This document shows positions 53,076 through 62,196 of a stretch of 64,000 nt of DNA, piece after piece. The notes beneath the pieces were generated by a model that worked only from the letters and a program-made list of their open reading frames with translations, ran no database searches and was not told where the DNA came from. Within the stretch, counting starts at the first letter, position 1; the number at the start of each line of letters is the position of its first letter. Source of the DNA: Asaia bogorensis_B. GTDB taxonomy: Bacteria; Pseudomonadota; Alphaproteobacteria; Acetobacterales; Acetobacteraceae. The DNA lies in the NCBI RefSeq assembly GCF_900465315.1, contig NZ_UBIX01000016.1. One strand, 5' to 3'. The translations under genes were made by a program, and so were the position numbers.

Positions 53076-53570
53076 TTATTTTTGCAAGTTTTTATTTTTG
53101 TAGTATTCAGATAACCATTCCAATGCGAGGGCACATTGCGCGGCGGTCTTGGTTCTAGCCTGAGCACGATTGTCATCAGGAAATATCAGGTGCGCCATTT
53201 CGGAAAAGCGCATTTCTCTGACGAGAAGCATCTCGATCCGACTATGGAGCCCATCCCCCATCAGTTCACGCATCCGCCGCAATCGCGCAGCGCATTTGCC
53301 GCGCCCAAGCATCCAGGTGTGGATATCACCCTTCTCGCCCGGATAGTTGGATAAGGAGGTCTCCACAACGCCGCGTTCGGCATAATCGAATTCGGCGCGC
53401 CAGCGCTGTGCGGCCGCGACCTCATCGTCGCCTATGTCCCCGGCATCGCGCAACCGTGCAACCGTCGTCCATAGACGTAACGCCGCACCCTCTTTCCGGA
53501 AACGATGGCGGCGCATTCTCTCCGGTGTCGGCGCATTTCTGTCGTGCGCCTGTTCCAACTGGTTTTTCAT
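53076..53570 (-). CDS. Phage accessory protein of unknown function
   Basis: 164 residues. Helical; AALRLWTTVARLRDAGDIG and DDEVAAAQRWRAEFDYAERG resemble the DUF6456-like segment seen in alphaproteobacterial regulators and phages, and RMRELMGDGLHSRIEMLLV repeats the pattern. The last 40 residues are charged. AT-rich leader. A packaging or regulatory role is possible but not shown. Confidence 0.45.
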   Translation of the reverse strand: MKNQLEQAHDRNAPTPERMRRHRFRKEGAALRLWTTVARLRDAGDIGDDEVAAAQRWRAEFDYAERGVVETSLSNYPGEKGDIHTWMLGRGKCAARLRRMRELMGDGLHSRIEMLLVREMRFSEMAHLIFPDDNRAQARTKTAAQCALALEWLSEYYKNKNLQK

Positions 53571-53634
53571 GTCTACGCTTTCGATACCCGCAACCGATAA
53601 TCAAAATGCCCGTTCGCCACGACTGGACTGCGCC

Positions 53635-53970
53635 TCAGGCTTTTTGACTCACCGCCGGATTTGCTCGCGCCTCATCATAGACAGGCGCTTCGTCCTCTCC
53701 CCACAAAGCCCCCCAGCTCACCTGATGGCCCGCGCGCAGGGCGCCTGTATCGTCACGCCCATCCTCAAGTGTTGCTGCACTATGTCGTGGCCTGAGGGAG
53801 GGCTTCTCATCAGCGCCACCCGGCATCATTCGATACCTTGCGCCAAGCCCTCCCTGTCTGGGCGACGACACTTTCCGACCGGCTGACGCATCATGGTCCA
53901 AGGCCTGGAGAATGCGCGCCAGTTCGGCTCCTGTCGCTGCTCTGCGTGGTTTTGTCAGAACGACTGTCAT
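53635..53970 (-). CDS. Phage-associated protein of unknown function
   Basis: 111 residues, hydrophilic, rich in Gly, Arg and Asp, with no fold I can name. GAELARILQALDHDASAGRK could be a short helix pair at the N-terminus. The start at 53970 lies back to back with the divergent regulator. It may be unreal; kept because it is on the strand of the phage run and no longer frame competes. Confidence 0.35.
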   Translation of the reverse strand: MTVVLTKPRRAATGAELARILQALDHDASAGRKVSSPRQGGLGARYRMMPGGADEKPSLRPRHSAATLEDGRDDTGALRAGHQVSWGALWGEDEAPVYDEARANPAVSQKA

Positions 53971-54077
53971 GCCCCTTCCTCTTCCTAAAAAATATGGCTA
54001 AATGCCATCATTCCAAACATGGGCAGGCGCGCAAATACCCTCTGGATTTGGCAATGAGCCATTGCTATGAATGCCTC

Positions 54078-54470
54078 ATGGCCAAACACAAACGCCCTGA
54101 CTCGCTCGCGATCGTCCAACGCGCCATCGGGCGTCGAATTTCCTGGGCGAGAGAACTCGTCTTTCCCAATCAGAGTGAGTGCGCACGCCTTCTGGGCGTG
54201 GACGCGTCGACGCTCAACAAGATCGAGAAAGGCGACCGTGCTCCAAGCGTGTTCCTCATCATGTCACTTTCCAATCGCCTGCGGGTTTCAACCGATTTTC
54301 TCCTAAAAGGCGTTCTGAACGGTCGCACGGATGAGGAGATGGCTCTTCGCTTGGCGGCTCTGCACCCAGAGTTGGTGCTCCAGCAGCAGGGCAAGGCGTT
54401 TCACACGGACAGAAACACGCCTTTCGACAGGCAAGAGCCGCCCAGGAAACAAGATGAGGACCATTTTTGA
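54078..54470 (+). CDS. XRE-type transcriptional regulator
   Basis: About 130 residues from ATG 54078 (ATG 54054 possible). The helix-turn-helix is QSECARLLGVDASTLNKIEK followed by GDRAPSVFLIMSLSNRL, matching the XRE/Cro family. The C-terminal half is longer than a bare HTH and ends PRKQDEDHF. Divergent from the phage run, it may control that run or be a host regulator at its edge. The open frame to 53838 has no support as coding. Confidence 0.65.
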   Translation: MAKHKRPDSLAIVQRAIGRRISWARELVFPNQSECARLLGVDASTLNKIEKGDRAPSVFLIMSLSNRLRVSTDFLLKGVLNGRTDEEMALRLAALHPELVLQQQGKAFHTDRNTPFDRQEPPRKQDEDHF

Positions 54471-54759
54471 TGTCCTTGTTGTTATTGCACATCCAGAAAA
54501 TCAGCCTTCTTCGTACGCAGCTTCAGCGCTTGAAGCGGGACGCAGCAAGAACAAATTAAGAACGGTCCCCGTCCTATACTATTCCTTGCACCTCGCGCCG
54601 TTGCGTTTTGATCAGTGCCAACCGACCAGCTGCGCCTTGAAGTCCGGGGACTTCTGGACGATTAACGTGTTATTAATGGCATTAAGCCATAATGTCAAGA
54701 AATCGTTGTGGCGATTTGCCACAAAACTCACCAAACGGCGCAATGGAACAATTTTCTAA
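54454..54759 (+). pseudogene. Truncated flavodoxin-fold NAD(P)H oxidoreductase remnant
   Basis: From ATG 54454 (AGGAAACAAG ahead) the frame reads DVLVVIAHPENQPSSYAASALEAG, the P-loop start of KefF/MdaB-type quinone reductases, then about 20 residues later YYSLHLAPLRFD, the expected second strand. After about 54615 the similarity stops and the rest to 54759 looks noncoding. This is a decayed or cut gene at the right edge of the phage cluster. Confidence 0.35.
54639..54724. repeat. Inverted repeats upstream of the RND operon
   Basis: Two perfect inverted repeats: GAAGTCC-GG-GGACTTC (54639-54654) and TTGTGGC-GATTT-GCCACAA (54706-54724), with TGGC-ATTAA-GCCA between them. They may be operators or hairpins in the 470-base AT-rich gap (54471-54940), which otherwise holds no gene beyond the remnant. 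Confidence 0.4.
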
Positions 54760-54940
54760 AACAACATTTATGCGACATTTTATGTCAGCGCCTATACGAT
54801 CCGTAGATGTCTGGTCTGAATAAGTAATGACATGCGTCGACACTACGCTATCATTTTGTTAATGTTAATTCAGATTAATGAAACAACATAAACTGCCGTA
54901 AGGCATCTTCCCTTCGTACGAGAAGAGAGCGCATGAATTC

Positions 54941-57900
54941 ATGAACGCCATCGTCGTAACTGCCTTAAGGCGGCCCCTGACCTTTGTCGTCTTTTCGATC
55001 CTGATTCTGATGTTTGGAATCATGTCGATCTTCAAGACGCCAACCGACGTGTTCCCCGAGATCAAGGTGCCTGTCGTATCGGTCATCTGGACCTATCCCG
55101 GTCTGTTGCCGAACGAATTCGCCGGGCGAATCACCTATAATTTCGAGCTGGCAGTCACGACGACTGTGCAGAACATCGAGCATATGGAGTCGAACTCCTA
55201 TTACGGGCGTTCGATCGTCAACATCTACTTCCAGCCGGGCACACCTGTCGGCACGGCTGAAGCAGAAGTGACAGCCATTTCACAAACGATTCTCCTCGGC
55301 CTGCCGCCCAAGGTGCCGGCCCCGATGATCGTCGCGCTCGATCCCTCACAGGTTCCCGTCATCGCGCTTCAGATCACCTCCGAAAAACAGACACCTTCCG
55401 ATCTGTTCAAACTCGGCGTCATCCGTGTTCGTCCGCTCCTTGCCACCGTTCCCGGCGCCGTCGTCGCCCATCCTTATGGTGGCATGGACAGCTTCGTGAT
55501 GGTGTCTCTCAACCAGGAGCAGCTTCGCGCCCATCACCTCTCGGCTGCCGATGTGCAGGCAGCGCTTACCGCACAGAACATCGTTCTCCCTGCAGGCGAC
55601 CAGAAGATCGACGCCACGGACTGGATGGTCCAGACCAACGCTGCGCCGGAATCGATGGAAGACATCGCTGCCATCCCGGTCAAGCGCGTTGGCAACGCTG
55701 TCATCTATATCCGTGACGTGGCCGATGTGTATCGCGGCGGCCATCCCCAGACCAACCTCGTGCTCGTCAAGGGCCGTCAGGCGGTCGAGATGATCACCCA
55801 GAAGGGTGGTACGGCCTCGACGCTCGACGTGGTCTCCGCCACCAAGGCCCTTCTGCCACGCCTGCGCGCCATCCTGCCCCCGGACGTTCAGGTCTCCATC
55901 CTGGCCGATGCCTCGGTCATGGTGAAGGAGCAGATCAAGGACGTGGTCCGTGAAATGATCACGGCCTCCATCCTGACCGGCATCGTGGTGCTACTGTTCC
56001 TTGGTTCGTGGCGTTCTACCGTCATCATCGCCACCTCCATCCCGCTTGCCATTCTCTGCTCGATCATCGGGCTCGGCTGGGCGGGTCAGTCCATCAACAT
56101 CATGACCCTTGGCGGTCTTGCCCTCGCCGTCGGTATTCTCGTCGACGACGCCACGGTGATGATCGAGAACATCGATACCCATCTCGAAATGGGCAAGGAT
56201 CTCGAACTCGCCATCATCGACGCCGCCAACCAGATCGTCATCCCCACCTTCGTTTCGACCACCTGCATCTGTATCGTGTGGCTGCCGCTCTTCGAGCTGT
56301 CCGGGGTCGCGGGCTATCTCTTCATGCCCATGGCGCTCGCCATCATGTTCGCCATGATCGCGTCCTTCATCCTGTCGCGTACCCTTGTGCCCACCATGGC
56401 GAAGTTCCTCCTCGCCGGTCAGGTCCACCATGCCCACGGCCATGACGACCATGCCCCGGCGCCCAAGGGCTTCTTCGGTCGCTTCCAGCGTGGCTTCGAA
56501 CACCGCTTCAACAATTTCCGCGAAGGCTACAACACGCTGCTGACACGCTGCGTGGCCCGTCGCGGCATGTTTGTCGGCGTGTTCCTGCTGATCTCCATTG
56601 CTTCGCTGGGTCTCTATGGCGTCGCGGGGCGTGACTTCTTCCCCGAGGTCAAATCGGGCTCGCTGCAGATGCATATGCGTGCCCCGCTCGGCACCCGTAT
56701 CGAAGTCGCAGGCCGCATTGCCGCCCTGGTCGATAACCGCATCAACCAGCTCCTGCCGGGCAAGGTGGAGAACATCATCTCCAATTGCGGCCTGCCTGAA
56801 GGTCCGCACAACCAGGCCTTTATCCCCACGCCGACCATCGGCACGCAGGATTGCGATCTGACCATTGCGCTCAAGGATGAGGAATCACCCGTGTGGGATT
56901 ACCGCGCCCTGCTCCGCAAGGATCTCTCGGCACGCTTCCCCGGCACGGTGTTCACCTTCCAGCCTGCCGATCTGACCGACAAGATCCTGAATTTCGGTTC
57001 GGCCGCACCGATCGACATTCAGCTCTCCGGCCCCAGCGTCTCGGATAACTACAATTACGCCAAGCACCTGATCGGCAAGATCCGCCAGATCCCGGGCACG
57101 GCCGATGTCGTGATCCAGCAGACGATGTCCACCCCCACCCTCATGGTGAATGGCAACCGTACCTTCAGTCAGGCAACCGGTCTGAGCGAGAACGATCTCG
57201 CCACGAACGAACTGCTCACCCTCGCGGGTTCCGGCGTGGTCGATCCCCAGTTCTGGCTCGATCCGGTCGATAACGTGACCTTCCCGCTCAACGTCTACAC
57301 GTCGCAGGACCAGCTCACTCACCTGAACGACCTGCTCACGGTTCCCATCGACAAGGGTGACGGCAACCCCAACGACCAGACGCAGCTTCTGGGCGCCATT
57401 GCCAATGTCGTACCCACAGGCACGCCGGGCGAGGTCTCGCACTACAACTCGATGTCCGAGATCGATATCTACGTGAACGTCGAGGGCACCGATCTGGGCA
57501 ACGTGCTCGACGCCGTGAACGACACCATCGCCAAGGATGCGCCCAACCTGCCGCGCACCACAGCGGTCGATGTCCACGGTCAGGCCACCACCATGCATGG
57601 TGCCTATGTCCAGCTCGTCTTCGGCCTCTGCGTCTCCGTCGTGCTGATCTATCTGCTGATCGTCGTGAACTTCCAGTCCTGGCTGGACCCGTTCATCATC
57701 ATCACGGCTCTTCCCGGCGCATTGGGTGGTATTGCCTGGGCCCTGTTCCTGACCGGCACCCGCCTGTCGGTTCCCGCCCTCACCGGCGCCATCATGTGCA
57801 TGGGTACGGCCACCGCCAACTCGATCCTCGTCGTGTCCTTTGCCCGTGAGCGCCTCGAGGTTCATGGCGATGCGCTGCGCGCCGCCATCGAGGCCGGTTA

Positions 57901-58105
57901 CGGTCGTATCCGTCCGGTTCTCATGACCGCGCTCGCCATGATCGTCGGTATGATCCCGATGGCGACATCGAACTCCACCAATGCGCCGCTCGGTCGCGCC
58001 GTTATCGGCGGCCTGATCGTGGCTACCATCTCCACCCTGCTCTTCGTGCCCTGCGTCTACGCGATCCTGCACAACCGCTCTGCCCGCCAGAAGGAAACCG
58101 TCTAA
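54941..58105 (+). CDS. RND efflux pump permease
   Basis: 1054 residues, inner-membrane proton-driven pump of the AcrB/HAE1 superfamily. Twelve membrane segments in two halves, each followed by a large periplasmic loop (porter and docking). The TM4 pair Asp402-Asp403 (LVDDATV) and Thr996 in TM11 are present, but the TM10 lysine of AcrB (Lys940) is Ala959 here (GTATANSILVV). Overlaps the adaptor gene by one base. Codon use is strongly biased (ATC, GTC, AAG), suggesting high expression. Substrate unknown. Confidence 0.9.
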   Translation: MNAIVVTALRRPLTFVVFSILILMFGIMSIFKTPTDVFPEIKVPVVSVIWTYPGLLPNEFAGRITYNFELAVTTTVQNIEHMESNSYYGRSIVNIYFQPGTPVGTAEAEVTAISQTILLGLPPKVPAPMIVALDPSQVPVIALQITSEKQTPSDLFKLGVIRVRPLLATVPGAVVAHPYGGMDSFVMVSLNQEQLRAHHLSAADVQAALTAQNIVLPAGDQKIDATDWMVQTNAAPESMEDIAAIPVKRVGNAVIYIRDVADVYRGGHPQTNLVLVKGRQAVEMITQKGGTASTLDVVSATKALLPRLRAILPPDVQVSILADASVMVKEQIKDVVREMITASILTGIVVLLFLGSWRSTVIIATSIPLAILCSIIGLGWAGQSINIMTLGGLALAVGILVDDATVMIENIDTHLEMGKDLELAIIDAANQIVIPTFVSTTCICIVWLPLFELSGVAGYLFMPMALAIMFAMIASFILSRTLVPTMAKFLLAGQVHHAHGHDDHAPAPKGFFGRFQRGFEHRFNNFREGYNTLLTRCVARRGMFVGVFLLISIASLGLYGVAGRDFFPEVKSGSLQMHMRAPLGTRIEVAGRIAALVDNRINQLLPGKVENIISNCGLPEGPHNQAFIPTPTIGTQDCDLTIALKDEESPVWDYRALLRKDLSARFPGTVFTFQPADLTDKILNFGSAAPIDIQLSGPSVSDNYNYAKHLIGKIRQIPGTADVVIQQTMSTPTLMVNGNRTFSQATGLSENDLATNELLTLAGSGVVDPQFWLDPVDNVTFPLNVYTSQDQLTHLNDLLTVPIDKGDGNPNDQTQLLGAIANVVPTGTPGEVSHYNSMSEIDIYVNVEGTDLGNVLDAVNDTIAKDAPNLPRTTAVDVHGQATTMHGAYVQLVFGLCVSVVLIYLLIVVNFQSWLDPFIIITALPGALGGIAWALFLTGTRLSVPALTGAIMCMGTATANSILVVSFARERLEVHGDALRAAIEAGYGRIRPVLMTALAMIVGMIPMATSNSTNAPLGRAVIGGLIVATISTLLFVPCVYAILHNRSARQKETV

Positions 58106-59286
58106 TGGCCACCTCCCCCAAGATCATCGCTGTTGCGGGAGGATGCGTCCTCGCGCTCTGGGTCGGCGCCCTCGTTGTCGGTCGCGTCCACCACAATCAC
58201 GCCCTCGCCACTGAAACGGCACAGAACGCCATCCCGAATGTCGCGGTGCTGAACCCCATCCAGTCGCCTGACAAGGTGGCCCTCACCCTCCCCGGCAATA
58301 TCGATGCCTGGTATCAGGCGCCGATCTATCCGCAGGTCTCAGGCTATGTGAAGATGTGGTTCAAGGATTACGGCGCCCATGTGAAGGCCGGCGATGCGCT
58401 GGCCGAAATCAACGCACCCGCGCTGGATGCGCAGTACGCCCAGGCTCAGGCGGACCTGAATGCGGTACTCGCCAAGTACCACCTCGCCGCCGTCACAGCC
58501 GAACGCTGGCGCGCGATGGGCAAGTCGCAATCGGTTTCAGGCCAGTCGGTCTCTGTATCGAATGCGAACGAGCAGTCGGCCAAGGCCGAGGTCGATGCCG
58601 CCCAGCGCAACGTCGATCACTTCGCGGCCCTCGAGAAGTTCAAGACCATCGTGGCCCCCTTCGATGGCATCGTGACGTCGCGTAGCATCAATGTGGGCGA
58701 TTACGTCCATGATGGTGGCGGCAATCTCAACAGCACAGGTGCAGCGTCCGAACTGTTTACCGTGGCCGACGTGCATAAGCTGCGCCTCTTCGTGTCCGTG
58801 CCGGAAGTGTTCTCCTATATCCTCCAGCCCGACATCACCGCCGATGTCAGCGTGCCGCAGTTCAAGGACAAGAAGTTCCACGCGAGCTTCCTGACCACAG
58901 CACGCGGTTATGACCCGAACACCCGCACCGTGACCTCGGAATTCACCATGGAAAACCCCGGTGAGGTTCTCTGGCCCGGCACCTTCGCCTCAGTCGAGCT
59001 CAAGGCCCACAACGAAACGGCCCACCTGTTCGAGGTCCCGACCTCCGCCCTCGTCTTCGAGGAAAAAGGCATGCAGGTCGTCGTCGTGAATGACGACAAC
59101 ACGGTCCACTACAAGAACGTCGTCGTAGGCCGCATGGCGGATACCTCAACCGAAATCCAGGCAGGCATCTCGCCCAAGGATCGCATTATCGCCAACCCGC
59201 CAGCCGACCTGCTGGAAGGTGACAAGGTCAACGTCACCACACCCCAGCGCGGCTACAACCAGTCCGGATTCGGGGCCTCGGAATGA
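58105..59286 (+). CDS. RND periplasmic adaptor (membrane fusion protein)
   Basis: 393 residues. One N-terminal membrane anchor (no lipobox), a lipoyl half QAPIYPQVSGYVKMWFKDYG, a helical hairpin (about 120-180), the second lipoyl half FKTIVAPFDGIVTSRSINVG, then a beta-barrel and membrane-proximal domain (LWPGTFASVELKAHN). It bridges the permease and the outer-membrane factor. Overlaps both neighbours by one and four bases. Confidence 0.9.
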   Translation: MATSPKIIAVAGGCVLALWVGALVVGRVHHNHALATETAQNAIPNVAVLNPIQSPDKVALTLPGNIDAWYQAPIYPQVSGYVKMWFKDYGAHVKAGDALAEINAPALDAQYAQAQADLNAVLAKYHLAAVTAERWRAMGKSQSVSGQSVSVSNANEQSAKAEVDAAQRNVDHFAALEKFKTIVAPFDGIVTSRSINVGDYVHDGGGNLNSTGAASELFTVADVHKLRLFVSVPEVFSYILQPDITADVSVPQFKDKKFHASFLTTARGYDPNTRTVTSEFTMENPGEVLWPGTFASVELKAHNETAHLFEVPTSALVFEEKGMQVVVVNDDNTVHYKNVVVGRMADTSTEIQAGISPKDRIIANPPADLLEGDKVNVTTPQRGYNQSGFGASE

Positions 59287-60893
59287 CCACAAGCAAGATC
59301 AAGAAGCTGGCTCTGGCCTGCGGCACGGTTCTGACAGCCTTCGGTCTGTCAGCCTGTGACCTCGCGCCAACCTACAAGCCGCCCACCTTCGTCGTGCCAG
59401 CCAGCTGGCACGGCCAGGGCCCCTTCGCCACGGCCACCCCGGCCGATGCCACACTGCCCACAGATTGGTGGACATTGCTGAACGACCCGCTTCTCAACCA
59501 GATGGAAGCGACGCTCACAACCTCCAATGCCGACCTGCAGGCCGCAGCCGAACGCTTCATTCAGGCACGCGCCCTCGTGGTGCAGGCCCGTTCGGAGCTG
59601 TTACCCCATCTCGCACTCGGTGCCGGTGCCTTTGACAACAAGCAGTCCGAAGACCGCCTGTTCCGCTACAAGGGCAACATCACCGAGACGGATGAGGAGT
59701 ATCACGGGCTGGCTTCCTGGGAGCCCGATTTCTGGTCGTCCATCCGTAACCATGTGCGCGCCCAGAAGCAGTACGCACAGGAAAAAGCCGCCGACTTCGC
59801 CATGTCACGGCTGAGCCTTCAGGCTGAGCTTGCTTCCGACTACGTGCAGTTGCGCGGCTATGATGCGCAGATCGCCATCTACAACCAGTCGATCGGCTAT
59901 TATCAGAAGGCTCTGCAGATCACGCAGAACCAGCTGCTGAACCAGGCTGCCCCACGCCTCGACGTGGCCCGTGCCCAGGCGCAGCTCTACTCGACACAGG
60001 CCGCCGAGCTTGATGTGCAGGCCGCCCGTGAAGTCACGGAGCACGCCATCGCCATCCTGACCAATGCCTCACCCTCGTCGTTTCACATCGCACCGACGCA
60101 GGTCATGGGCTTCCGTCAACCCAGCCTTCCCGCCGGCGTCCCGTCCGAGCTGCTTCAGCGCCGCCCGGACATCGCGAGCGCCGAACGCGAGATGGCTCAG
60201 GCCAATCGCGAGATCGGCATCGCCCGTGCCGCGTTCTACCCGCACATCTCGCTTCAGGCGGGTGGCGGCTTCGCCCAGAACGGCTTCGATCTCGCCAATC
60301 TGGCCAATTCGCTCTGGTCCTACGGCGCCTCGTTCGAGCTTCCCATTTTTGAGGGCGGCATGAGACGCGCCGAACTCCAGCATGCCTGGTCGGCCTATCG
60401 CGAGACACGCGATAACTACCGAAGCAAGGTGCTGGATTCCTTCCGCGAAGTGGAAGACGGCCTGTCACGCACCAGTCGCCTCGATCAGGAAAATCGTACG
60501 CTCGAAAAAGCCGTCGATGCGACCCTGGCGACCCAGAACATGACCATGACGCTCTATCAGGGCGGTGTGGGCACGTATCTCGAAGCCATCTTCGCCCAGG
60601 TCCAGACGCTGGAAACCCGCATCCATCAGATCGAGGTAGCCACGCGTCTTTACCAGGCCGATATCGGTCTGGTCCGCGCCCTTGGCGGCGGCTGGAACGT
60701 CAAGCTCCTGCCCACGATGGATCAGACGCTCTCCATCACACCGCTGCAATATGACGATCTGCACCACCCGCAGCCCGTTGGCGGCGTCAATATCTCGCAG
60801 CACCCCGAGCAGTTCGAAAATCTCAGCAGTGCCGCCCCTCAGGCACCTGCTGCCGCAACGGGCAAAACCCTCCGCCCGATGTACGACCAGTAA
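59283..60893 (+). CDS. RND outer-membrane factor (OprM/NodT-type)
   Basis: 536 residues. Leader with lipobox LSAC, so a lipid-anchored outer-membrane channel. Two repeats of the OMF fold are clear: LLNQMEATLTTSNADLQAAAE with ARALVVQARSELLPHLALG, and the second LLQRRPDIASAEREMAQANRE then RAAFYPHISLQAGGGF. The C-terminal 60 residues are a Pro/Ala-rich extension. Third gene of the efflux operon; the unusual permease-adaptor-channel order is kept in one transcript. Confidence 0.9.
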   Translation: MTTSKIKKLALACGTVLTAFGLSACDLAPTYKPPTFVVPASWHGQGPFATATPADATLPTDWWTLLNDPLLNQMEATLTTSNADLQAAAERFIQARALVVQARSELLPHLALGAGAFDNKQSEDRLFRYKGNITETDEEYHGLASWEPDFWSSIRNHVRAQKQYAQEKAADFAMSRLSLQAELASDYVQLRGYDAQIAIYNQSIGYYQKALQITQNQLLNQAAPRLDVARAQAQLYSTQAAELDVQAAREVTEHAIAILTNASPSSFHIAPTQVMGFRQPSLPAGVPSELLQRRPDIASAEREMAQANREIGIARAAFYPHISLQAGGGFAQNGFDLANLANSLWSYGASFELPIFEGGMRRAELQHAWSAYRETRDNYRSKVLDSFREVEDGLSRTSRLDQENRTLEKAVDATLATQNMTMTLYQGGVGTYLEAIFAQVQTLETRIHQIEVATRLYQADIGLVRALGGGWNVKLLPTMDQTLSITPLQYDDLHHPQPVGGVNISQHPEQFENLSSAAPQAPAAATGKTLRPMYDQ

Positions 60894-60907
60894 CCCCCGA
60901 TCACCTT

Positions 60908-60935
60908 CGGCGTTGTCCGCCTCACGACAACGCCG
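60908..60935 (+). terminator. Hairpin after the RND operon
   Basis: Perfect 10-bp stem CGGCGTTGTC (60908-60917) with GACAACGCCG (60926-60935), 15 bases after the channel stop. No T-run follows (GGGCCCCTCTTC), so a Rho-independent mechanism is doubtful, but the stem likely protects or ends the transcript. Confidence 0.5.
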
Positions 60936-61251
60936 GGGCCCCTCTTCTGGAATAGCAAGTTCACCCTGACGCGTTGCCCGACCAGCACAATCCAAAAAAT
61001 CAGACGCAAAACCCACCGGACCAGCCGCGGCCCATGTCTCGTCAAGCTGTTCAGTTGGCCTCTATATCCATCCGGTCCTGGTCAGAAAGACGCGCATCAT
61101 GCTGCTCTGATGGGAAAGTCCCGGAGATGCGCGGATAGTGCCACCCGTCTGATCCACAAGGACCAAATGACCCTCAGCCCCCCCGACATCGGCCAGCGAG
61201 CCCACAAGCAGCGATGGCACCACAGGATTTTTTGACGTTCAAGCCCGCCTG
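60936..61251. other. Gene-free gap between the RND operon and ghrA
   Basis: About 315 bases with no supported gene between the channel gene and the minus-strand ghrA-like gene, which converge here. Apart from the hairpin just upstream I see nothing distinctive. Confidence 0.5.
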
Positions 61252-62196
61252 TCAGTACCCGATATCGCGCTGGACACAGGCAGGGATAACACCCTGATCG
61301 TAAAACGCCTGCAGGTTACGCGCCACAAGCTGCGATGCCGTTCCCGTCTGGGTCGGGGCAGAGATATGAGGCAGTACCGTCACCTTGGGATGACTCCACA
61401 ACCAGTCGTCTTTCGGCAGAGGCTCACGTTCGAAAACATCAAGCACAGCATGCGACAGGTGCCCACGGTCAAGCGCCCTGCCCAGCGCCGCCTGATCGAT
61501 AATTGGCCCCCGTGCAAAATTGATGAGCGATGCTCCCTCGCGCATCTGCCCGAAACGCCAGTCGTCAAGCAGCCCACGGGTTTGCGGCGTCAGGGGCAGA
61601 AGGACCACAACAATGGCACTTTGCCTCAACAAAGCCTCGAGCCCCAAAGGGCCGGATGTCATGGGAATATCCGCCGTTGCCCACGGCGTGCGGCTCCAGC
61701 CCGTCACGGGAAAGCCGTTTTCCTTCAATCTCTGCGCAGCCGCTCGCCCCAGATTCCCCATGCCCAGAATACCGACAGGGCGATCCTGCGGCAAAACGAG
61801 CGGATGCTGGCACCAGCGCGCCTTTGTCTGCTGCTCGCGATAAAGCGGCATGTCGCGATGCAGATAAAGCGTCCAGGCCAGCACCGCCTCTGACATCGTA
61901 AGCGCCAGCTGCGGATCAGTCATCCTGACAATGCGTATTGCCGGGTTTGGCATTTCCTCGACCAGCCGCTCGACCCCGGCCCACAGACTTTGCACCCATT
62001 CAAGCATGGGGAGGTCGGACAGATCAGCCGGATCCGGGTTGGCGACCACAGCCATACGCGCCGTACGTCGCTCTCCGTCTGTCAGGTCCTCAAACGGCAT
62101 GACCCTTATATTGTTCAGGCAGGCATTGATTGACTCAAGGCTCTCTTGCCTCTCACGCGGCGTTATCCGCCCGCAAAAGGGCACTATAATGGTCAT
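61252..62196 (-). CDS. 2-Hydroxyacid dehydrogenase, GhrA-like (glyoxylate/hydroxypyruvate reductase)
   Basis: 314 residues. NADPH-dependent reductase of glyoxylate or hydroxypyruvate. Rossmann motif GILGMGNLGRAAAQRL; catalytic Arg in NFARGPIID, Glu in DVFEREPLP, His in VLPHISAPT. WAGVERLVEE and the lack of a long N-terminal extension match GhrA rather than GhrB or phosphoglycerate dehydrogenase. The start overlaps the end of uvrA (uvrA stop at 62193), so it may be transcribed with it. Confidence 0.85.
   Translation of the reverse strand: MTIIVPFCGRITPRERQESLESINACLNNIRVMPFEDLTDGERRTARMAVVANPDPADLSDLPMLEWVQSLWAGVERLVEEMPNPAIRIVRMTDPQLALTMSEAVLAWTLYLHRDMPLYREQQTKARWCQHPLVLPQDRPVGILGMGNLGRAAAQRLKENGFPVTGWSRTPWATADIPMTSGPLGLEALLRQSAIVVVLLPLTPQTRGLLDDWRFGQMREGASLINFARGPIIDQAALGRALDRGHLSHAVLDVFEREPLPKDDWLWSHPKVTVLPHISAPTQTGTASQLVARNLQAFYDQGVIPACVQRDIGY

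Larger units (their letters stand above)
34251..54470. mobile_element. Phage-derived contractile-tail particle cluster (defective prophage or domesticated particle)
   Basis: About 20 kb containing packaging, head, contractile tail, baseplate and fibre genes, almost all on the minus strand with overlaps or very short gaps, plus three small upstream genes and a divergent regulator. All structural frames appear intact. I find no integrase, transposase, replication, holin, endolysin or spanin gene, and no clear attachment repeats at the edges. The boundaries given are the neighbouring host genes and are approximate. Confidence 0.85.

Noticed and set aside
56885..58072. Long minus-strand open frame (395 codons) opposite the RND permease gene
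   Set aside because: It is antisense to a well-recognised gene and its openness follows from the biased third codon positions; its product is low-complexity Gly/Asp/His-rich without a fold.
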